This document shows, piece after piece, positions 45,321 through 53,400 of a stretch of DNA of 64,000 nucleotides. The notes below the pieces were generated by a model. It made no database searches and was not told the DNA's origin. It worked only from the letters and a program-made list of their open reading frames with translations. Each line of letters begins with the position of its first letter. The first letter of the stretch is position 1. The DNA is from Paenibacillus sp. GP183 (GTDB lineage Bacteria > Bacillota > Bacilli > Paenibacillales > NBRC-103111). The translations under genes were made by a program, and so were the position numbers. Location: NCBI RefSeq assembly GCF_900104695.1, contig NZ_FNSW01000001.1, forward strand, positions 806,001-870,000, in the 5' to 3' direction.

Positions 45321-46403
45321 TCACCGATTGAATTTCAATCGCAGACGACCGATTGTTTCACCGCCTATGAGGAAAAACAAGATTGCGCCTTGCAGCATAA
45401 GCGAAGTCGATGAAGGCAAACCAATGGTTTGAACACTAAAGCCGCCGACAATCAAAGCGCCGAATAAAATGGAGGAAATGATTAAACCAAGCGGATTTAA
45501 TTTGGCCAGCCATGCCACAATGATGGCCGTATAACCATAACCGGGGGAGATGCCGTACATCAACCGATGCGTAACACCTGACACCTCGCTCATACCTGCC
45601 AGCCCTGCCAAGCCTCCGCTTATCATCATCACAATTAAAATATGCTTGTTAATATGAATTCCTGCATATTTGGCAGCAGAGGGATTGGCGCCAATCAAGC
45701 GCAGCTCATACCCCCATTTGGTATAGTGGATAAAGAAAGCATAAAGCGCGACAGCGATTAATCCATAAATCAAGCCAAGGTGCAGCCGGGTTCCGCCTAT
45801 AGTCAACAGCTGCTCATAGGTTTCGAACATCGGAGTCCCGGGAAAATTAAAGCCTTTGGGATCCTTCCACGGACTGAACACAAAGTAATTCATCAGCAAT
45901 AAAGCCACATAATTGAGCATCAACGATGTAATTAATTCATTCACCTGAAAATAAGCCTTTGGTATGGCTGTCAGTAAACCCCATACAGCTCCGCCAAGCG
46001 TACCCATGATTACCATAGCTGGAATGACCAAGGGCTCAGGCATATTAGGCCAATATATCGTTATCGATGTAGCCGCTATTGCCCCAATTGCAAACTGGCC
46101 TTCAGCACCGATATTCCATATTTTAATTCGGTAAGCAATGGATACGCCTAAGCCGCACAGCAGCAGGGGAATCGCTTTTACCAGTGTTTCGCTAATACCG
46201 TAGCTCGAGCCGAAGGCGCCATTTGCCATTTTCAGATAAATCGTTAATGGATTCATTCCATTGAGGCCAATAAACAATGCGCAAAAGATCAATGCCAGAA
46301 TAATCGATAGAAACGGAACCCACCAGGCGTTTTCCTTTTTCTGCGTGTCTATCACCAAACGGAACGGAAAGCGAAATCTGCCCGCAGCCTGCTCTTCATT
46401 CAT
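45321..46403 (-). CDS. BMP-family ABC importer permease 1 (NupP/YufP type)
   Basis: The 360-residue integral protein has a cytosolic N-terminus, then about ten helices. The GVSIAYRIKIWNIGAEGQFAIGA segment and the later GVTHRLMYGISPGYGYTAIIVAWLAK segment mark the NupP-like permease family. It overlaps the ATPase gene by four bases (ATGA) and lies 24 bases before the second permease gene. Works with both the ATPase and its partner; cargo probably purine-related by context. Confidence 0.88.
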   Translation of the reverse strand: MNEEQAAGRFRFPFRLVIDTQKKENAWWVPFLSIILALIFCALFIGLNGMNPLTIYLKMANGAFGSSYGISETLVKAIPLLLCGLGVSIAYRIKIWNIGAEGQFAIGAIAATSITIYWPNMPEPLVIPAMVIMGTLGGAVWGLLTAIPKAYFQVNELITSLMLNYVALLLMNYFVFSPWKDPKGFNFPGTPMFETYEQLLTIGGTRLHLGLIYGLIAVALYAFFIHYTKWGYELRLIGANPSAAKYAGIHINKHILIVMMISGGLAGLAGMSEVSGVTHRLMYGISPGYGYTAIIVAWLAKLNPLGLIISSILFGALIVGGFSVQTIGLPSSTSLMLQGAILFFLIGGETIGRLRLKFNR

Positions 46404-47947
46404 CCAGCAGCACCCCTGTCATCCTTCAAATCATGGATGCCAGCCATCCACATCCCGATTCGTTCTTTGTCCAATTCCTCTCGCTGCATTTCACCGACAA
46501 TTTTACCGTTGTAAATCACAAGTACCCGATCCGATAATTGCATGACCTCATCCAAATCCTCCGAAATCAGCAGAACACTGCTTCCTTCATTTCTTAAATC
46601 GTATAATAACTGATGCACGCCGTCTGTTGCGCCTACATCCAGACCTTGGGTAGGATGAACGGCTACCATTAGCAGCGGGTTATTATTAATTTCTCTGGCG
46701 AACAACAGCTTTTGTTGATTGCCGCCTGATAATTGGCGTGCGGGTGTGTCCAGGTCAGGTGTTTTGACGTCAAACTGTTCGACTAGCTGCTGGGACCAAA
46801 GTCTATTTTTGTGTTTTCTTAAAAAACCAAACCATGACCGGTCAAATGTTCGATATGATTTGATCAACAGATTATCTACAATATTTAAACTGCCGGCCAA
46901 GCCGCTTTTCATGCGATTCTCGGGAATATGCGAGATGCCGAGATCGATGGCTGCCCGCACGGATGCGGATTTCATTTCCATTCCGTTGTAGATCACGCTG
47001 CCACTTCGTCTTGGTCGAAGTCCCGTCAGCACTTCAGCAAGCTCCTTCTGTCCGTTGCCCGCAACGCCAGCAATTCCAACAATTTCACCGCGCCTAAGCG
47101 AAAATTCAATCCCATTCAAAGCACGGCTTCCGTGGTCGGCAATCGCTTCAAGATTTTTCACAACGAGTAATGCTTCTCCGGATTTATTTTCACGCACCTG
47201 CCGGGATAGGTTGAGTTCATGCCCCATCATGATCCGAGCCAAATCACGTTCATTAGTCTCCGTTTTTTCCAATGTTTGAATCATTTTGCCTTTACGCATC
47301 ACAGAAATTCGATCTGCTGTCATCATGACTTCCTTCAGCTTATGTGTCGTGATAATGACAGTTTTGCCGTCCTGCTTCATATGGGCCAGCGTATCGAATA
47401 ATTGCTCGGCTTCCGCAGGTGTAAGCACAGAGGTCGGTTCATCCAAAATAATGATCCGAGCCCCTCGATACAAGACTTTGACGATTTCCACACGCTGCTG
47501 TTCTCCTACGGAAAGCTGCCAAATCGGCAAATCCGTTGGAAAAGACAGCCCAAAACGGCGCGCCAGCTCATCTATGGCATCTCGCTTCTTTTTCATCCAG
47601 GTCCTGCCTCGCCAAACGCTCCCTTTTTCACCTAAAATAATATTTTCCGTGGCTGTTAAGGTCGGTACGAGCCGGAAGTTTTGAAATACCATGCCAATGC
47701 CCAACTCCATGGCATGCTTGGGTGAGCGGATTTTAACCGTTTGCCCCTGAATCCTGATCTCTCCGCTGTTTAAACGGTAAACGCCCGACAGCATGCTCAT
47801 CATGGTGCTTTTTCCCGCCCCATTTTCTCCCAAAAGCGCATGAATTTCACCCTGTTTGGCGTTAAAATCAACATGATCGTTAGCGACCACTGAACCAAAG
47901 ATTTTGACAATTTGCTTCATTTCTACTGCATTTTCAGTAATCATCAT
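46400..47947 (-). CDS. BMP-family ABC importer ATPase (two-domain, NupO/YufO type)
   Basis: The 515-residue protein carries two nucleotide-binding domains. The first has Walker A GENGAGKST and signature LSVGEQQR; the second has the usual degenerate P-loop (GVAGNGQKE) and signature LSGGNQQK, as in RbsA-like sugar/nucleoside ATPases. The start is the first of two tandem ATGs at 47947 with GGGAGG upstream; reading further upstream to 48058 would add a non-homologous stretch that includes the hairpin after the binding-protein gene. It drives the two permeases encoded downstream. Confidence 0.9.
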   Translation of the reverse strand: MMITENAVEMKQIVKIFGSVVANDHVDFNAKQGEIHALLGENGAGKSTMMSMLSGVYRLNSGEIRIQGQTVKIRSPKHAMELGIGMVFQNFRLVPTLTATENIILGEKGSVWRGRTWMKKKRDAIDELARRFGLSFPTDLPIWQLSVGEQQRVEIVKVLYRGARIIILDEPTSVLTPAEAEQLFDTLAHMKQDGKTVIITTHKLKEVMMTADRISVMRKGKMIQTLEKTETNERDLARIMMGHELNLSRQVRENKSGEALLVVKNLEAIADHGSRALNGIEFSLRRGEIVGIAGVAGNGQKELAEVLTGLRPRRSGSVIYNGMEMKSASVRAAIDLGISHIPENRMKSGLAGSLNIVDNLLIKSYRTFDRSWFGFLRKHKNRLWSQQLVEQFDVKTPDLDTPARQLSGGNQQKLLFAREINNNPLLMVAVHPTQGLDVGATDGVHQLLYDLRNEGSSVLLISEDLDEVMQLSDRVLVIYNGKIVGEMQREELDKERIGMWMAGIHDLKDDRGAAG

Positions 47948-48000
47948 GGCTTCCTCCCTAAGATGAGCGCAAAAGCTGCAGAGCTTTAGAAAGTCCCACT

Positions 48001-48045
48001 TATACCAACAAATCTCTTGAGACTCCAAGAGATTCGCTGGTGTAA
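48001..48045 (-). repeat. Intercistronic hairpin between binding protein and ATPase genes
   Basis: TACACCAGCGAATCTCTT pairs with AAGAGATTTGTTGGTA around an eight-base loop, with two mismatches; no T-run follows. It lies about 20 bases past the binding-protein stop and probably protects that part of the message, raising binding-protein output. Confidence 0.65.
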
Positions 48046-48065
48046 AGGCTATGAACATTTCAAAA

Positions 48066-49250
48066 TTATTTCGGAATGGTTCCGTTTACCCCTTTAACAA
48101 ACCAATTGATGCTGTAAATATCCTTATCGCTCATGTTGGATCCCTCGGGAACCTTTACCGTACCTGCCGCATCCGTGATCGGCCCCTTGAATACGTTCAA
48201 TTCTCCGCTCAAGATTTTGGCTTTTGTATCAGCAACCAATTTTTTGACATCATCCGGTACTTTTTTGCCTAGCGGTGCGATATCGACCAAGCCATCCTTC
48301 ATATCACCCAGGTATTGATCATTTTTCCAAGTGCCGTCCATGACGCTTTTGACAACCTTGGTATAATAAGCTCCCCAGTTCCATGTTGGATTCGTTAAAT
48401 AAGCATCCGGCGCAAAACGGCTCATATCGGAATCGTTACCGCCTGCCATCGCTCCTCTTTCATTAGCCGCCTGAATCGTTGCCGGCGAGTCCTGATAGGC
48501 CATCAGCACGTCAGCGCCTTTATCCAGCAAGCTCACAGCCGCCTGTCTCTCAACAGTAGGATCAAACCATGTGTTACTCCAGACTACGTTGACTTTCACA
48601 GCTGGATTCACGCTTTGCGCTCCGAGAGTGAAAGCATTGATATTATAAATAACTTCGGGGATTGGAAAGGCACCAACATAACCCAACACATTTTTCTTGG
48701 TCATTTTGCCCGCTGCTATTCCCGCCAAGTAGCTTCCCAAATAATTGCGTCCAAAGTAAGTTCCCATATTCGGCGCGGTTTTATAACCCGCATTATGCAT
48801 GAATATGACTTTTGGAAACTTTTGAGCGACATTAAAGGTGTAATCCATATAGCCAAAGCTTGTTGTGAAAATAAGATCGTGATTCTTCGCCAGCTCAGTC
48901 ATGATCCGTTCCGCATCAGCGCTCTCCGGTACATTTTCAACCGTATCCGCTTTTATATTTAATTCCTTTTCCATCGCCTTTCGGCCCTTATCGTGCTCAA
49001 ACGTCCAACCGCCATCGCCTGGAGGCCCGATATAAACAAAGGCAACTCGTGGTGATTTAATTCCTCCTGGAGCATCAGAGGGCTTTGTTGTGGCAGCAAC
49101 TGTGGCCATAGCCGTTGCTGTTGGAGCTGTTGAATCTGTCGGCTTCACCGTAGTTGAATTTGCAGATTTTTGCGAGCATCCTACAAGTGAACTAACTACC
49201 GCAATTAAAAGAATAATACCGACAATCCCTGCTTTTCTCATTTGTCTCAT
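48066..49250 (-). CDS. BMP-family solute-binding lipoprotein
   Basis: The 394-residue protein has a lipoprotein signal with lipobox LVGC (Cys25), a Thr/Ala-rich linker and a BMP (PnrA-like) domain: PRVAFVYIGPPGDGGWTFEHD, LIFTTSFGYMDYTF and DVLMAYQDSPATIQAA. PnrA-like proteins bind purine nucleosides, though some members of this exact style are found with urea- or allantoin-related clusters. It is the first gene of the purine operon; the promoter is marked upstream. GGAGGAG lies six bases before the ATG. The cargo is therefore likely a purine compound. Confidence 0.88.
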   Translation of the reverse strand: MRQMRKAGIVGIILLIAVVSSLVGCSQKSANSTTVKPTDSTAPTATAMATVAATTKPSDAPGGIKSPRVAFVYIGPPGDGGWTFEHDKGRKAMEKELNIKADTVENVPESADAERIMTELAKNHDLIFTTSFGYMDYTFNVAQKFPKVIFMHNAGYKTAPNMGTYFGRNYLGSYLAGIAAGKMTKKNVLGYVGAFPIPEVIYNINAFTLGAQSVNPAVKVNVVWSNTWFDPTVERQAAVSLLDKGADVLMAYQDSPATIQAANERGAMAGGNDSDMSRFAPDAYLTNPTWNWGAYYTKVVKSVMDGTWKNDQYLGDMKDGLVDIAPLGKKVPDDVKKLVADTKAKILSGELNVFKGPITDAAGTVKVPEGSNMSDKDIYSINWFVKGVNGTIPK

Positions 49251-49335
49251 ACAGCTCCTCCTTTTTTCTCCTATGGCATGTACTCATGACTTAGCGAATA
49301 AATTTCGCTGATCATACTGCTATGGACTTATTCAA

Positions 49336-49364
49336 ACTATAAAATAGCGGGAACATTGTGTCAA
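49336..49364 (-). promoter_or_regulatory. Sigma-A promoter of the purine operon
   Basis: On the minus strand TTGACA (49359-49364) and TATAGT (49336-49341) are exactly 17 bases apart, about 86 bases before the BMP binding-protein start codon. Close to consensus, so repression or context rather than weak sequence probably limits it. Confidence 0.75.
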
Positions 49365-49371
49365 TTTAATT

Positions 49372-49445
49372 AACATAAATTTGTTATAAAAACATAAATT
49401 ATTATGCATTTCTTAAAAAAGTATGATACTTATGTTATATAACAT
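49372..49445. promoter_or_regulatory. Palindrome and direct repeats upstream of the purine operon promoter
   Basis: ATGTTATATAACAT (49432-49445) is a perfect 14-base palindrome. Two copies of AACATAAATT (49372-49381 and 49391-49400), 19 bases apart, stand between it and the -35 box. The 12-base TTATGTTATATA at the palindrome recurs upstream of the detached pucA gene (52407-52418), so this may be a shared regulator site. No PucR-type regulator gene is visible in the window. Confidence 0.5.
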
Positions 49446-49716
49446 GACAAATATATGCGGTAAGTTGTGTCGCCTTTATTTGTAACCATCCACGGTCCAT
49501 ACTTATGCATGTCTAATGTTAACTGAATCAATCGCCAAACCCCCGATGATGTTATTGAAATACAATAAGCGCCGACTCATTTGTCAGCGCTCATTCTTAT
49601 CCATCTATAGCTTTATATTGCGGTGTTACTGCGGATTTATGTCGTTTCCTACTATTTAATTTGTCTATCAATATGGTACAATTGTACATATTTTATAGAG
49701 GGGCTGGCACAAAAAT
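49446..49716. other. Intergenic region between the purine operon and the AbiJ-like gene
   Basis: The region is divergent. A hairpin at 49567-49592 (AGCGCCGAC pairing with GTCAGCGCT, one mismatch, six-base loop) has no T-run. AT-rich sequence at 49640-49690 would serve as promoter for the plus-strand gene. No coding region is seen. Confidence 0.4.
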
Positions 49717-50560
49717 ATGGAATCATTTTCTGAACGAATGGGCATTGTTCAAAGGAAATCAATAATGCAGAGAGACGGTATAGACAATGATTTAAGAACT
49801 GCTCTACTTAATGTTTATTATACCGATTATTTTCCTGTTCTAGGTCCCAGTGGTCAATTTGATTTGGCAAAAGAAATGTACGTCAAACTATTAAACAAAC
49901 CATGTAGACGAAATTCCCACTAATATTGATAAGGTTGCTTTAATGATTAGAAGCTTATTTATAAATGCTGAGTGGAATTTAGTTTATGACTTAATACAAT
50001 TTTTAGTGAATTCTAGGACTGGACAAGACAGGAGAGTGAAGATTGTTTATTTCATACATAAATGTAATGAAGCACTTGAAACTCATATGTCATATTATCG
50101 ATTCATAAATTACATAATCTGCCCAATATCTTCCGACGACGAGATCCAAGCAATACAAGAAGCTACAAATTCTTTTTCTACTGTTAATAAGCATTTAACA
50201 GATGCATTGAAAAAGTTATCTGATCGTGAAAATCCCGACTATAGAAACTCAATAAAAGAATCCATAAGTGCTGTAGAGTGTTTGTGTAAAATCATAACAA
50301 ATGATGATAATGCTTCTCTGGGAAAGGCACTCGACTTAATCAAAAATAAAGGACACATAAACATTCACCCTGCTTTAAATGATTCTTTTAATAAGTTATA
50401 TGGATATACTAGTAACGAAAAGGGAATAAGACATTCTTTTGGCTTATTAGATGAAGATAATCTTAATTTTGAGGAAGCAAAATTCATGCTCGTTTCTTGC
50501 TCCGCTTTCATTAACTTTTTAAATGTAAAAGCTTCAAAGGCAGTTATTAATATTACATAA
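49717..50560 (+). pseudogene. AbiJ-like (AbiJ-NTD4) protein gene, frameshifted
   Basis: The first part (49717-about 49903) reads MESFSERMGIVQRKSIMQRD and VYYTDYFPV, matching the N-terminal domain (AbiJ-NTD4) of a family related to the abortive-infection protein AbiJ. At about 49902-49904 the frame breaks: removing one T after AACAAACCA joins NKP to VDEIPTNID. The second part continues to 50560 with ESISAVECLCKIIT, a HPALNDSFNKLYGYTSNEKG segment and FMLVSCSAFINFL, the usual C-terminus of these proteins. Total about 280 residues, normal length. The gene is AT-rich compared with neighbours, suggesting horizontal gain. A one-base insertion or sequencing error could cause the break. GGGG lies upstream of the ATG. 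Confidence 0.75.
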
Positions 50561-50627
50561 AATTTGCTAATTATTAGGATTTTCTTCATTAGTTTTTAAG
50601 TGTAACTTCATGATAGATGTGTTATCT

Positions 50628-51145
50628 TTAATTATCCAGCCCTCCACTAAAGATATTATTTGTATTGGGTCTGCCCGGAATCACTGAAACTCTGCTATTC
50701 TGCTGGGCGAGCTCATGCATACCTTGCTTCGAAGCGGCAGCTTGGTATACACTTTGTTGATCTTCCGACGATAGTTTGGAAAAGGCTTCATAGACTTCCG
50801 AAGGCGCTCCTGGTGGAGGAAAAATAAACATGTTGGCTTGTCCGATCGAGATATTTCCATCCCATTCAAATCACGAAGGTCGTTCGTTTCACTGACCAGA
50901 TTATGTGCACCTTCATCACTCAGCTGTGAAGTTTGAATATCGAATGCCAACCCATGAAAAGTGCGAAGGGTTTCCAATTGATCCTTATTCAGCGAATTCA
51001 AAAATTGCTTATCTGTGACTCCCTTAGTCTGGCTGCGTTCTACTGTGATCTGCTCAAATTTTTGTCTGACTTGATCGCTTACCCCGCGGTTTAGTCGACC
51101 TTGCTCTAGTGGATTGAGTTGAGAAAATGTAGGATTGATTTTCAA
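50628..51145 (-). pseudogene. EF-hand-like protein gene, frameshifted
   Basis: The minus-strand frame from 51145 encodes a helical protein with several Gln/Asn-rich segments. At the CCC at 50861-50863 the frame breaks; with one more G on the minus strand the sequence becomes DLNGDGNISIGQ, an EF-hand-type calcium loop (D, N, D, G, I pattern), and continues to the stop at 50628 with SEVYEAFSKLSSEDQQSVYQAA. The joined protein would be about 172 residues. I do not recognise a named family. The break in a short G run is the classical context of a base-calling error, so the gene may be intact in reality. Confidence 0.65.
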
Positions 51146-51212
51146 CTAAGAACACTTCGTTTCTTTTTTGCACTATATCGGATTATAACCATAAAAAGTT
51201 AACCCACAAAAT

Positions 51213-51236
51213 AAAGAGCCGGGTCATCCCGGCTCC
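51213..51236 (-). terminator. Terminator after pucA
   Basis: GAGCCGGG pairs exactly with CCCGGCTC around TCAT (51216-51235); on the minus strand TTTATTTTG follows. It lies about 75 bases past the pucA stop and 70 bases before the EF-hand gene start. Confidence 0.85.
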
Positions 51237-51309
51237 CTATACAGACTGTTCGGTGCTCTGCACCGATCAAATTGCGAATTCCATTTCCGCATCTATTCCG
51301 CTTCGCAGT

Positions 51310-52377
51310 TTATCCTTGTGCAGCTTGATGGTAAGCTTGGGCAGTCTCTTCCGGCTGCTTCTCCCTGCGGCCAAATATATCACTGCTATATTCAGCTTTA
51401 AGTGGTTCAGCTTCCTCGCTGTTCACCCTTTCATTACTCCGAATAATGCTGATTAATTCAGCCATAATGCTAATTGCAATTTCGTCTGGTCCTTCGGCGC
51501 CGATGTGAAGACCAACCGGGGTATGAAACCATGGGGGTACCGACATGGCTTCCAACACGCGGATGGTTCTTGCTTTTGATCCCATGATTCCCACATACTT
51601 AACACGTTTTGAAAGCATATTCTGTACAAATTCACGATCCCAGCGCAATTGATGGCTCATCACGATGACATAGTCTTGTTCAGTTAAATTCAGATGCATC
51701 AATGACTTCTTCGGGAAACCAATAATAAACGCAGCATCCTCAAAACGCTCATTTGTACATAATCCAGCGCGCCAATCAGCTATAATTATCTGAAAACCTA
51801 CTCGACGAGCAAGCTGGGCAACAGGTATTGCGTCATTGCCAGCACCAAAAATAATCAGTCGGGGCTTAGGAGAAAACAATGTGGACACAATCAATTCCTG
51901 CTCATTTAAACTGCGCATCTGCTGATTCTCAAACCCAGCGGAATGAGCGGAAATCAGCTTATATCGAATAGATTTGTTTTCTTCTATGATGAACCGCTTC
52001 AAGCTTACGGCGATGTGCTGATCTAACCTGCGCTTAACCTCCAGCAAGTGCTCCAATAATACCCCCGTTACCGGCTCTAACAGCACGCGGACCGTGCCTC
52101 CGCATCCTATCGCTTCACCCCAGGCAGCGTCATCTTCCGATTTCATATCATATTCAACAAGCTGATGGGTGTTGGATGCAAGAATTCCTTCTATCCGCTC
52201 CATTAGATCAACTTCCATACATCCCGGACTGATACTTCCGATAGCCGATCCATTTTCCAGGAGCAGCATCATCGCTCCAGATTTGCGATAAGCATGGCCT
52301 TCCACAGAAGCAATAGTAACCAAGACAGACCGGTGATGGCCGTTAGCAATTTCCTGCAAAATGTTGTGTACATCCAT
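51310..52377 (-). CDS. pucA: XdhC/PucA-type molybdenum cofactor insertion factor
   Basis: The 355-residue protein has an N-terminal XdhC/CoxI domain (about 1-75; ANGHHRSVLVTIASVEGHAYRKSGAMMLL, then SPGCMEVDL with the conserved Cys) and a C-terminal Rossmann part (PRLIIFGAGNDAIPVAQLA). Such proteins load sulfurated molybdenum cofactor into xanthine dehydrogenase. The start is ATG 52377 with AGGTGGA upstream. It is detached from the purine operon by two frameshifted genes but has an upstream motif shared with that operon. It sits between the muropeptide operon and its own terminator. Confidence 0.88.
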   Translation of the reverse strand: MDVHNILQEIANGHHRSVLVTIASVEGHAYRKSGAMMLLLENGSAIGSISPGCMEVDLMERIEGILASNTHQLVEYDMKSEDDAAWGEAIGCGGTVRVLLEPVTGVLLEHLLEVKRRLDQHIAVSLKRFIIEENKSIRYKLISAHSAGFENQQMRSLNEQELIVSTLFSPKPRLIIFGAGNDAIPVAQLARRVGFQIIIADWRAGLCTNERFEDAAFIIGFPKKSLMHLNLTEQDYVIVMSHQLRWDREFVQNMLSKRVKYVGIMGSKARTIRVLEAMSVPPWFHTPVGLHIGAEGPDEIAISIMAELISIIRSNERVNSEEAEPLKAEYSSDIFGRREKQPEETAQAYHQAAQG

Positions 52378-52406
52378 CCAAATTCCACCTGCTTCCTGAA
52401 CTGAGT

Positions 52407-52430
52407 TTATGTTATATATTATCACATATA
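52407..52430 (-). promoter_or_regulatory. AT-rich control region of pucA with the purine-operon 12-mer
   Basis: The 12-base TTATGTTATATA (52407-52418) is identical to bases 49430-49441 before the purine operon, and is followed by TTATCACAT, forming an imperfect dyad with the ATGTTATA arm. It lies 30 bases upstream of the pucA start codon. A chance match in AT-rich sequence is possible. Confidence 0.45.
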
Positions 52431-52476
52431 CTCACTAAGGGTAAGAATTAAATGTATTGTGTTTTTTATATGACAA

Positions 52477-53400
52477 TTAGCCCCAATACCGCCTGGATAC
52501 GCAGTGTTCTTTGGCCAGCTTGAAGCTATCCAAATCTACAATTTCAATTGCTTTTATCGATTCAGGGGAATGGATCATCCGTTGGTCTCCGGCATAAATC
52601 CCCACGTGGTGAATAGCTCCCTTTCCTTCTTCATGAGCGAAAAAGAGCAGATCACCAGGTTCCAACTGTTCCTTTTCAATCAGGGCTCCCTGTATGGCTT
52701 GGTCAGAGGTGTCTCTTGGAATCGAAATCCCGGCAAATCTGTGCATACTGTAAGCGAAACCGGAGCAATCGTAGCCGAATGAAGACATTCCGCCCCATAG
52801 ATAAGGCAGATTGAGAAACCTTTTTCCCTGCTCCACGATTCCGCGTCCGATATGGCCTTCAATTGACTTAAGTGCCGAAGGAGCTTCGATCAAGCGAACT
52901 TCATCCGCTTTTAAATATGCGATGCCTTCCGGGGTCTGCACTTTCACCCACTCCTCCGTTTCTTCAAGCACAGGAAGAGAGGTCAGAAAGCTCAATTCAA
53001 TCAAATGTTCGGAGGGACTCCTGTACAACCATGCATGTCCGGAGATCACTTCTGCCATCTTCGATCCGGCAGGAGCTTCCGTCTCATTAACCAACTGGCA
53101 TCTTGGCACCCATCCAGGATAGCCCAATGCTTCCTTGCGGGTTCCCTGCTGCGGGATGAGCACCTTTATCCAATCTTCCTGTTCTTCCACTACGAGAACG
53201 GAAGTCCCATACAGAATTTGAGTCTGAACCCGATTTGCTTCACTCAAGTCCACCTTATCCTTTACCGTCATACGGCGCCGCCACTCTCTTATTTCTGCCG
53301 GATGCTTCAAAGCAGGCTCATCCAAAGACCGGGGGGATTCGGGCTTCGTCCAAACTGTTGCGACGGAAACAGCTGCTGCCATTCGTTTCAACTCGTTCAT
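52477..53400 (-). CDS. ykfC: NlpC/P60 endopeptidase (YkfC type)
   Basis: The 307-residue protein has two SH3b-like domains (about 45-105 and 115-172) and a C-terminal NlpC/P60 domain with catalytic Cys212 in YDCSGF, His265 in HHVGIY and His277 in MIHSPE. YkfC cuts gamma-D-glutamyl-L-diamino acid bonds in L-Ala-D-Glu-dipeptide cell-wall peptides. There is no signal peptide, matching its known internal role in peptidoglycan recycling. The start overlaps the epimerase gene stop by four bases. In B. subtilis ykfC follows ykfB, as here. No ykfD follows; the next gene is pucA. Confidence 0.93.
   Translation of the reverse strand: MNELKRMAAAVSVATVWTKPESPRSLDEPALKHPAEIREWRRRMTVKDKVDLSEANRVQTQILYGTSVLVVEEQEDWIKVLIPQQGTRKEALGYPGWVPRCQLVNETEAPAGSKMAEVISGHAWLYRSPSEHLIELSFLTSLPVLEETEEWVKVQTPEGIAYLKADEVRLIEAPSALKSIEGHIGRGIVEQGKRFLNLPYLWGGMSSFGYDCSGFAYSMHRFAGISIPRDTSDQAIQGALIEKEQLEPGDLLFFAHEEGKGAIHHVGIYAGDQRMIHSPESIKAIEIVDLDSFKLAKEHCVSRRYWG

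Noticed and set aside
49251-49480. Possible purine riboswitch before the nucleoside-type importer
   Set aside because: No three-stem purine aptamer with the conserved core sequences could be recognised; only a promoter and palindromes are seen.
49895-49910. Programmed frameshift in the AbiJ-like gene
   Set aside because: No slippery heptamer followed by a stable stem is evident at the break; a simple indel is the better explanation.
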